Origin: Phaeodactylum tricornutum CCAP 1055/1
Taxonomy: Eukaryota; Bacillariophyta; Bacillariophyceae; Surirellales; Neidiaceae
DNA length: 64,000 bases
Reading direction: 5' to 3'
NCBI RefSeq assembly: GCF_000150955.2
Contig: NC_011670.1
Location: 1,097,766 to 1,161,765, forward strand
A program made the translations under genes and the position numbers. The notes below the pieces were generated by a model. That model saw only the letters and a list, made by a program, of their open reading frames with translations, had not been told where the DNA came from and searched no databases. Positions 52,280 through 61,082 of the stretch are shown here, piece after piece. Every line of letters starts with the position of its first letter. The first letter of the stretch is position 1.

Positions 52280-54780
52280 TCGTGCGTACCATAAGACTAG
52301 CAATGCATTCAGTATAATCAGACGGCCCTTGTTGTTGGAGCTTGCCATAACTGTAAACCACGTCCTCGACATTGAGAAAAGTGACTACGCTGTCCAGAGG
52401 GTTGTTTGTCCTCGGGGCAGCTACCATCAGCCAGTGGAAATGTAGCGAGCCGTGCGACTGCAGACTTATGATGGTAGACGATAGAATGGATCTAGGACCA
52501 TCCTTGCACACATCCGCAAACAGAACTGCCGAATACTGCGCCAAAATACTACCTAGACCATTGGGGATCCTACTAAGAGACGGACAGTCGATCGTCCTCG
52601 TTGGCAATTTTGCCTTGCTTCCAAAGTGTTCGTCGAGCCTTCGAAGAATTAAGAACTCCGTTACCGTACGTTACAATTGCGAAAGTGCCAGTGTTACCGT
52701 AGCGGCGGACCGAATCACAGTCCTGAATTGACGCAGTTCCATCACTTAAGGGATAGGGGCGTTCCCAAGCCCGATCTTTTCCCCTCAAGTAGTGCAGGTT
52801 CAATAGAAATGCGGAGTCGACAGGCATAACCACGCGTCCAGCTTTGGTCTGCCGTACAGCATTGCGAAAGCCATGGACGCAATCTTCTCCGTTACTGTAG
52901 CAAAATACATCTACGCCGGGTGGAATGCGCGTCAGTGTGAGTGTGGAAATTACCTCCGAAAACGCCGCGGTCAAATCCTTGGAGGCGAATGGCCGTTCCA
53001 TTGGGGCGTTGACCGTTTGAAAGCCAATTCATCGCAGCAATCTCAGCAAACGTGTCGGCGCCACAATCCAAGTATTTTGCGTACGGAATCTCTACGATCA
53101 GTGTAAGACCGACTTGCGAAAAGCCCTTTGCAGCTCCCAATAACGACGTTTCGCCTGAGTCAACGAGATTCAGATGGAAAGTTAGTGTAAATCTCACAAA
53201 GTGCATACGGATTAACAGCACTAAGTTTGAAGTCGAACCTACCGGAGGAAAAGCGAAGATGCGTTTCGGAAAAAAAAACAGCTACACCTGCTGTTACCAA
53301 ATGATAGCCACCATGACGTACACCTTCACCGAAGTATACGACACTGTCGTCCTCTCTCATGACCTCGGCAACTACTCTTGTCTAATGTTTTCGCATCACT
53401 TCCGGTTTTGCGTCCATGTCATTTGGGGTCTGATTTGATGGTGACAGAATTGACGATATTGATGACATTGGGTGCAAAGGAGCGGACACTCGTTGCACCA
53501 TATCGTCTCGAGTCACTTTCGCCTCTTCGACAGTTATTGCAAAAGCATTCTCTTGAAATTTGTCCAAGAGTGTTATATACGTTGTTGCTGAAAGGACCTC
53601 TTCGGCTTGTACCAGCGCACACTCCATGATCTGCATTTCCGCCATTGATTTTATTTGCTCCCCTTTAAGATATGCGTTCTGTTGGTAGGTTGCCGCGTGA
53701 CCGATTCGGCGCACCAAATTCTGGTAGACTACAACAGCCGGCGCAGACTGTCTTCTGGCATAGTCGAAAACATGCTGTGTCTTGCTGTAGACATCCATCA
53801 TATCATTGCCATGGACGCGAACCACAGGCACCAATGGGTCGTCATTAAACAACGTATTTATGTTACCTCCCGTCGAGTTTGAAATGGTAAGACCGTTGTC
53901 GGAAATACCAAACACCGCTGGACACTTAATTTCTCGATGTCGGGCGTGTCGAGCCAGATAAAACGCAGACCAGAAGTGATGGTTGTGCAAGGATCCATCG
54001 CCGATTGTTGCAAGAAGAAATGGGTCTCGTCGCGCCATTTTTGGTGGTGGTCAGAGAGTAGCCGAGTCCTCGGCCAACAGCCGCGGGGCATTGTGATGAG
54101 AATGTAATGTACTCGTAACAATATAATCTCCCCCGCTAGACCCAAACACCGCCATGGAACCAATAGAGCACTGGACGCCCCCGTCACGGGGTCATATCGA
54201 CTCACTGTATAGCCACGGGCTCGGTCCACTAGCAATTTGTCCAGAGGCTCTCCTTGTATAAGCTGTCGGAGTAGACTGACTCCAAGGTGGCGATAGTGTA
54301 GTGCCGATGCGTCTTCCGGTCGTAGCGCGTGCCGAGGAGAGGGTTTCTTCACCACATGGCCCAATGTTGAAAAAGCATTGTCCACACAGGGCGGCAATCC
54401 GCGCTTCTACGTGCAAGAACAAGGTAGCCATCATAATGTCCAAAGTCTGGACAATCTGCAAAAAAATTCATCGGATGACGGTACCCTTGTGGAGGTGGGA
54501 TTGGTGGAGCGACATGCGACCCTTCTAATATGCAACCAGCCGATAACCTCTTCAAAAAAGCTCAAGCGATTTTGCAGCGCGAGTTTCTGGTAGAGCGTCA
54601 ATCCCTTTCCGGTACAGTTGACGGAGCTCAGCGGGTGACGACCCTGAAGAAAAAAATTTCATCTTCTGGAAATTTTTTTCAATTCCACGGGAACATACCT
54701 AGCAAGAGAAGCTTGTCGAAGGCATTGGCATAGATAAAGCAAGCTGATCCGCGGGTCAGCAGCTTTTCTCGTTTCGAGAA
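52280..54780 (-). pseudogene. decayed fused 2-oxo-acid (branched-chain) dehydrogenase E1 alpha/beta gene
   Basis: Pieces of one ~850-residue protein lie in order on the minus strand but in shifting frames. From the 5' side: KGLTLYQKLALQNRLSFFEE and GWLHIRRVAC (~54530-54640); LFLHVEARIAALCGQCFFNI and GPCGEE (~54330-54430); LRPEDASALHYRHLGVSL to LLVDRARGYTVSRYDPVTG (~54180-54330); GGDYIVTSTL, then QCPAAVGRGLGYSL (~54030-54140); ATIGDGSLHNHHFWSAFYLA to KPEVMRKH (~53385-54025, the longest intact piece). The beta half follows: VVYFGEGVRHGGYHLVTAGV (~53270-53350); ETSLLGAAKGFSQVGLTLIV and GFDRGVFGGNFHTH (~52930-53160); PPGVDVFCYSNGEDCVHGFR to YGNTGTFAIVTYGNGV (~52640-52930); SVVTFLNVEDVV (~52350). 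At least seven frame changes occur, several inside conserved motifs with no GT-AG pair, so introns do not explain them. ThDP-binding GDGS and NHHF are intact. The intact family decarboxylates branched-chain 2-oxo acids in mitochondria. Sequencing error at so many sites is unlikely but possible. Confidence 0.8.
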
Positions 54781-54823
54781 ACATGATCGTGTAGATCGAA
54801 AGAGATCGATTTGTTTGTTTTTT

Positions 54824-55152
54824 GAGAAAATCCACTACCTATTTGGGATGAGCAGGGGTGAAGATTACACTATTTGGGAAAAATTGAATTGATTTTACAG
54901 TTAAGTATCTTTGTTTTTTGTGGTCATCGTCGTACTTTTCGTAGAGGCCGCCCAAATACATCAGACCATTACTGTGTTGGCGCTGTGCGTTATGAGCAGA
55001 AAGCCTAGCAACTGCTGTAAATCATCATGATTAACAGTAACCTCAGAATAAAAATTTATATCTAAGCATTTGTAAAACTACTTAAAACCAGTGTAGTTTT
55101 TCCCAAATTGTGTAATTTTCACCCCTGCTCATCCCAAATAGTGGATTTTCTC
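54824..55152. mobile_element. MITE-like element with ~57-bp terminal inverted repeats
   Basis: The left arm (54824-54883) begins GAGAAAATCCACTA and runs through TTTGGGATGAGCAGGGGTGA to ATTTGGGAAAAA. The right arm (55097-55152) is its reverse complement, with two substitutions and a four-base gap (an extra CCTA in the left arm). The ~210-bp centre is AT-rich and has no coding capacity. Such a short element with long near-perfect inverted ends and no ORF is typical of a non-autonomous DNA transposon. No convincing target-site duplication is seen; both flanks are T-rich. It lies 44 bp from the outermost remnant of the E1 pseudogene. Confidence 0.78.
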
Positions 55153-55532
55153 CATTTTTTGGACAGTAAGCGCATCTACCACGAACCCTATGTAGTGATG
55201 CTTTCGTTGTTTCAACAGTAAATGATTCTCAATGGCTTAAAATGTCTACGCGACAGACATATATTTTAAAAGAACAGTGTTTGTTTACTGTTGCCGGTAG
55301 TTTTCGATTTCGTTGTATGTTACTTCTCTGTGAAACGCATCGTATTCCCCTGTTTTACATTACATAACTGCTTGTTGCTCAGATTTCGACGCCACAATCA
55401 TTTGCCAACCGAGCCATTCTACGCGCTATAGCATATGGCTTAAGGCATAACCGCTCAGCAAGCGTCTGCATTACGAAAGTTAGCATACAACCGTGGCGTT
55501 CGTGGTTTTGTTTGAAATTAGGGGCCAATCTC
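55153..55532. other. intergenic upstream of rhomboid gene
   Basis: About 380 bp. A minus-strand 89-codon ORF overlaps the rhomboid start and has no domain. Holds the rhomboid promoter; nothing else seen. Confidence 0.5.
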
Positions 55533-56447
55533 ATGTCTCGCTTCAATGAACTCCTCCAGCGAACACCGCAAACAACAACGGGCATAATCGCGCTGTGTGT
55601 GATCTTGCATGTTGTGACAAAAGTGCTTCTCGATCTTAATCTACGCATCTTTACGCTTTGTCCTCAGCTGGTAATTTATCGACTCGAAATCTATCGGATA
55701 GCGACCAGCGCCTTGTTTCACGGAAACATTATGCATCTCGCGATGAACATGATGACCACCCTGGCTATTGGCTCTTTGTTGGAAAAACGATTCGGGACGT
55801 TTCGCTTGCTCCTGATAATCCTTTGGTCAATATTACTAACTGGAATCCTTTATATTGGCATCGCTCTCTTCCTTGCCATAATAATCCAGAAAAATCAGCT
55901 GATGAGACAGCATTCGGTTGGTTTTTCGGGCGTTATTTTTCATCTTTCGGTTTTGGAGTCCAATCTTGGCACGCATCAATCTCGGAGCGTCTTTGGCTTT
56001 TTCGACGTACCTTCATACCTGTACCCGTGGGTGCTATTGGTGGGGCTCCAAATATTCATGCCGGGTTTGTCCTTTACCGGTCATTTGGTGGGAATTTTAG
56101 TGGGAACTTTACAATTGTACGGGGGGTTGAATTGGATATTGTGGGGGGAAGAAAGGCTCAAACGAGTGGACAACTGGTCCCGTCTGGACTTTCTGACGAG
56201 ACAGCATAACTTTTGCCCTACCACTGCGGAAACTGGATGCCAGGTTGGCGGTCAATCATCGTCGCTGATGGGTTCGGTGCGGCAAGGGAGTGTAATTGTC
56301 CGGCGTTTTCTGTTCTACGTGCTCGCAGGCATTCAGTCGATATTATTCAGCTCCTACAATCCTGTAAACACTTTTGAAGACGAAGACGACTGGGATGGGC
56401 TACCGTTATATTCTGACGACCAATCGGAGAGAGGCGAAATGGTATAA
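55533..56447 (+). CDS. rhomboid-family intramembrane serine protease (RHBDD1/RHBDL4-like)
   Basis: Single exon, 304 aa from ATG 55533. Six hydrophobic segments with the rhomboid catalytic dyad: Ser132 in VGFSGVIFHL (GxSx motif) and His184 in LSFTGHLVGILVG. The substrate-gate and loop-1 features are present: RIATSALFHGNIMHLAMNMM and GSLLEKRFGT. The ~80-residue cytosolic tail ends in an acidic stretch (FEDEDDWDGLPLYSDDQSE). This plan (six TM core plus cytosolic tail) resembles RHBDD1/RHBDL4, an ER protease that cleaves unstable membrane proteins for degradation. An in-frame TTG upstream is not needed. Location in the ER is inferred from family resemblance only. Confidence 0.9.
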   Translation: MSRFNELLQRTPQTTTGIIALCVILHVVTKVLLDLNLRIFTLCPQLVIYRLEIYRIATSALFHGNIMHLAMNMMTTLAIGSLLEKRFGTFRLLLIILWSILLTGILYIGIALFLAIIIQKNQLMRQHSVGFSGVIFHLSVLESNLGTHQSRSVFGFFDVPSYLYPWVLLVGLQIFMPGLSFTGHLVGILVGTLQLYGGLNWILWGEERLKRVDNWSRLDFLTRQHNFCPTTAETGCQVGGQSSSLMGSVRQGSVIVRRFLFYVLAGIQSILFSSYNPVNTFEDEDDWDGLPLYSDDQSERGEMV

Positions 56448-56703
56448 TTTGTATCTTCGATACATTTTATAAACTAGCTGGCTACAAGTGGTCGATTGTA
56501 CGTACATTGTCAGAACGCACGAACACCTCCTGGAGATTTGCGCTGATTAGCTCAAGGTGAGCTGTTTTCTACTGATTGAAGGAAGGCCACCAAAAGAGCA
56601 TTTGATCAACTGGTTGGGCATTAGATGACATCGATCTTTGCTAATTATGCATACGTTTTATGAAGGCATTTTATGCCGTAACTTTTGCGTGAGGAATATT
56701 TCT

Positions 56704-59365
56704 CTAGAACCAGGCACCGCAGCAGTTTGACTCGCCCTCGGCGATATCCAATTTCCAAGCTTGCTCGCATGTGTTCAAGTCTGTACTACGGATAAAGTGG
56801 CCACTGCTTGTCATAACGTTTCCGTTGAAGATCATTGATCGAGGCTGGAGTGAGGCACAGTAAACACAATCCGAAGGGGCAACGTCGATAGTATCAGCTG
56901 GACCAACAAGCGTTTCGTTTTCGACAGCGGTCTCATTGGAATCCGGATCGACGAAGATAGGATCGATAAAGACATCGTAGCCTGCATCGTGCTCAATGCG
57001 GCAACTTTCTTCGATCAAAGTAGCACTGACATAGTATGCAATGAACCCATTATAGTTCGAGGTCGGATCATTCCAGTTGTTGATGTTCACAGGAATAATG
57101 AGACGTTGAGATGTCTTTTCATATCGAACGGCTTTGAATTGCCATGCACCATCAGTGCTCGAGTAAGTATCTGGATCGTTCTCAATAAGGTGGCGTTGGA
57201 CAGCAACTGGATTGCGAGGATCCAGAACGTCAAAGACTGTGATCTGAAGACCAATGGGCATTCCATCCCCGTCGGCCTCCTCTCCAATAGCCAAGATAAG
57301 ACTGTTATCGGTGTTCATGGAGTGCAAGTAACTAGAGAAGCCGGTGATATTGTACTCGGCGAGAATTTCGGGATTGGATGGGTCATTTAGGTCGAGGACA
57401 TAAAACGGATCCGTTCTTTCAAATGTCACGGCATAGGCGATATTGTCAAAGAAGCGGACGGCTGTAAAGACCTCGTTAATTTTTCCAAGCTGAAGCCGAG
57501 AAAGCTCCTGCATCGTACCTGGGTCTGTGCCATCTACACCCGGCATTTGCAACATAATAATGTAGTTTTCAGTGGAAGGCTCATCTTGGACTGGCTCAGG
57601 CATGACGGCCGGCCGAGACAAGGTTCCGTTTCCGTCCGTTCCATCGCCGTCGATAGGAATCAGAGGCTCAGGCATCAGCCAACGCCACCTGTTTTGAATT
57701 GTTGTTGCGATTCGGAGCACGTTACCGACAACATCAATTGAATTCTTATTGAGAAAGTATCCTTTCACGGTACCGACAGAGTGGGGAGTCGAAGAAGGGC
57801 CGCTGAGAGCCATTGCTAAAATGTACGTGTAGTCCTCAGAAATTCCATTTTCGCTGTTGTATCCCCATCCATTGCTCGCAATGATCAACATGCCATTTGC
57901 CGCGTAAACTTCGCCATAATAAGGGGCAAGGAAAGCACCCGACACGCTAAAGGGCGTCTCCCCAATTCCAAGTATTGAAAAATCCTGAGCCAAGTCAAGA
58001 GAGAAGACTTGAACGACAGAGTTCGCTACACCGTCAGAATACGTTACCCTCTCATGCGCACCACCCGAAAATTCTTCTTGCATGAGACTAATCCGAGCAA
58101 AATCAGGAAGCTTTCCGTGAAAGGTTAGTTCACTGGCCAGTTGCTCGACGAACTTTGTAATGACCTTGCCTTCTGCAGCTTCCTGGACTTGCGCGATGTA
58201 TTCTTCGTCAGTTACATTTGGGTAGTTCCAGCGTTCAAAAGGCGCGACCAAATGAGTGTATGTGTCTAATCCCGACATAGTAACAATGTGAAGATTGCTT
58301 CCGATGGCTCGCATTGAGTTATAACTTCCGTTTATGTCTTCTGAGAAGAGCTGAGTAATTGTTCCAGTACTGTCGAGCGCGGAAATGTCATAAATCACTA
58401 TGCGGGCTCCGTTGTAGTCGTATAAAATGGGCTGTTCAGCACCAGGAGCTGCTCGCATAGCATTACCATATCCACCGACTACTACCACGAGTCTGTCTCC
58501 ATCTAATAGAAGATCATTGATGAACGGCCCGCTGTAGAAAAAATCGATATCCGAACGAGATGTAGCAGCCGCGCTTCCTTTCGTGCTATTTAGAGATTCA
58601 TCAAAGGTGGGCATCTTGATATCAGACAACATGTCGCCAGTGGTTGCATCCCAAATCACGACGCGATCACCGTATACTGCAAACACTATAATCCAGGAAC
58701 GCGAAGGGCTTGTCAGCAAAAGTGGCGAGTGTGTCTTTCTTTGTTTCTCTTTAGCAAAACCTGCACATGCTTTTCCACATACCGTGTCTACCGTTGGATA
58801 CGATGATGTCGCCTTCTTCGACGCTATCTTCCTGGTTGTTTGTTCCAAAGTCGTTCACGTTATCTCCGACATCGGGAGCGCGCATATCTGAGTTGCTTCC
58901 TTCAGCGGCAACACCTACGCCGGGCTCAACTTCAAGGTCCCCACCTGCAGCATTGTTAACCTCAGAGCCGAGATTGCGCTTCACCACACTATCTAGTAAA
59001 AATCGTGCGACGTTACGCAGGTCCGATTTAAATTCATCGGGGGAAATGTATCCGTTCGTTATGTCTTCACCAAAAAGAGAAAATGAGCTGTTGAAGTATC
59101 CACTTATGTCGGCAGTTGCCTTCGCAGTTTGCTGTACGGTTCCATCCATGTTCGAGTCTTCGTCTGATGCAATGGAGACCTTTTCGTGGTCGTTTTTGCG
59201 CGAGACTGGGATGGCAATGGCGAGAATAACACCTGTCAGGGCCAAAAGCGTGGCGACTGCGATAAACCATCGTTTGCGCGCGTTTGAGGCCGGGGAAGAC
59301 ACAGAGCTGTTGCTCGGGCCTTCCTGAACCTCGCCCTTTTCGGCTTGGTCACTCAAATCAGGCAT
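56704..59365 (-). CDS. membrane-anchored protein with secreted beta-propeller domain (Beta_propel family)
   Basis: Two exons, 59365-58783 and 58676-56704, with a 106-nt intron; 851 aa. The N-terminus has a short cytosolic part and one TM helix (RWFIAVATLLALTGVILAIAI, residues ~35-55), so the rest should lie outside the cytosol. After an acidic linker the propeller begins at VEEGDIIVSNGRH-VYGDRVVIWDATTG, a pattern of the Beta_propel family (bacterial and archaeal secreted proteins distantly related to WD40). Repeated blades follow: INDLLLDGDRLVVVVGGYG, ARIVIYDISAL, NSMRAIGSNLHIVTMSG, ANGMLIIASNGWGY, VVGNVLRIATTIQNRW, FFDNIAYAVTFERTDPFYVL, and MNTDNSLILAIGEEADGDG. The C-terminus is Cys-rich (DCVYCASL, CEQAW, SNCCGAWF). 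Function unknown; the fold suggests a protein or ligand binder at the cell surface or in the secretory path. Confidence 0.82.
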
Positions 59366-61082
59366 GGTCAATAAAATCAGATATTTTCGACTGTGGATAA
59401 GGAAAAAGCAAAAATTGTCAGCGTATATGACGGTCGACAGAGAGATCTATTGTCGCCTGTCTGAGAGAAGTTAAGTCTTGGCACGAAGCAAACTGTGATA
59501 GACCAGTACTATCGCTCTTCAAAACCTACAATTACGCGTCCATAAACATGGTCGTGCGTATTGGAAGACATTTGTGCTCAAAAGTGATCGAAACATTCTC
59601 TTACCTTTATTCCCAAACTCTCTTTACGGTTAACAGAGATGAAAAGCGTGGGAAGATGAATCAAAGTGGCTTTTTTTGTAAGGGTGCGTCGGCGAGAAAG
59701 GAAATTGGTCGATGCCTCAGTTTTCAATATCTTCAAAATTTTACTTCCGAGTGCGACATGATTACTTAAAATATTTTATTTTGCACGATCGAAGTCAGAT
59801 TCGAGCTTTTCTATTGTAAAACGGTCATGACGACGCAATTTTACTAGGCCTTCGATGGTAATGTCTTTGATCTTTTGTGACCGCCCTTTATGTTTTTAAT
59901 TGTATTGTGGATCGACGTATGTCGTTGTACTATCGCCTGTGGTAGGTCACTGATTTCCATGACAAAACTGATATCTGTTTATTATCAGCATACGAAAGCA
60001 ACTTTCCTATCACATTAATTGTAAATTTTGTAACAAGGAGTTGGGTCTGTAGCTCGGTTATGTAACACAGATGCTAAATTTTCGTATTGAAGGTTATGTC
60101 CGCTATGCCGACCTCTTACAGTTAGTTGACAATGTGGCAAAAGTTCTGGAAAAGTACGACCGCTAGGACCGAGTCAACCTAATTGTAGTTCATGTTGTGA
60201 AATCAGAAAATCGCTCTCACTGTGTCTGTGCTCGGCAAGTCCCGTGAAAACGTAGGTTAACTATTAAGCGTCCGCCGTTACTCATCGTCCTCCTTTCATC
60301 CGTAGTAGGTGCACGATGAAGCATTTCGAGAAATCTATATGTCTACGTTTGTTCCAAAACGACAAAGAACCTGCGGAGAGAATGGACACTCGGACTGAAG
60401 AGGTCGACGGTCTCTCTTTTCGCGATCTCGAAAGTTCGCAAACTAATTTTCTACAGGAATCCAAACTTGCAATATATATGTAAAAAGCATAAGTCTGAGA
60501 GCTTTACAGGGTGTTCGAAAGTGCGAGGTTTTTTTGTTTCAGTCGTTTCAAATCTATGTAGGAGTCAAGGGCGACAGGAATGAGGAAAACTACAAAGCTT
60601 TGAGGTACATGTTCTGATTGGTCCCCAGAGATCGGTTTAAATGTAGGTACAATTAGCAGTGGGAACAGTTCATTTCTCTCACGAAATCATCCTTCTAGAG
60701 GTCGACTATTCTTTTTTTTTCCCCGCAAAATGGTTCTTTGTCTACATTTTATCTACAACAGGCTATAAAGGTCCATGGAAAAGCAAGCTTACTGTTAGTG
60801 TTGAGATGGTCAAAGCAAGGTCCGTCCGTCCGTCAAAGTGTGAAGCGAATTTTCTATTAAATAGAGGTCAGTAAGACTAAACTTTGGACATTACATGGCA
60901 CACGACATATATGGGACCCATGGATTTGTCTTGCCTTGTTTTCAGTTACCTTCGGCATGCGATCCTTTGTGTCTGCCGACGAAACGGATGTGGATGTCAG
61001 TAAACATCAGATGAGCGTAGGGAATCGTGGAGAGTCAAACATGTATTACAGGGGCTCTCTTGAAGTGGCGAACAAACAGAGA
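59366..61082. other. gene-poor stretch of about 1.7 kb
   Basis: The longest region without a recognised gene. Only ORFs under 75 codons occur, none with a domain. I looked for tRNA-like boxes, inverted repeats and splice-linked exons and found nothing I would defend. The M16 protease frame is open from 60936 and an AG acceptor-like TTTTCAG lies at 60938-60944, so an upstream non-coding or short coding exon is possible. Composition is AT-rich around 59740-60130. Confidence 0.5.

Noticed and set aside
52280-54780. Intron-rich intact E1 gene
   Set aside because: Several frame changes fall within conserved motifs, where no GT-AG pair fits; decay explains the data better.
54824-55152. Bidirectional transcription terminator or hairpin RNA
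   Set aside because: A ~57-bp arm separated by ~210 bp is far larger than a terminator and matches MITE architecture.
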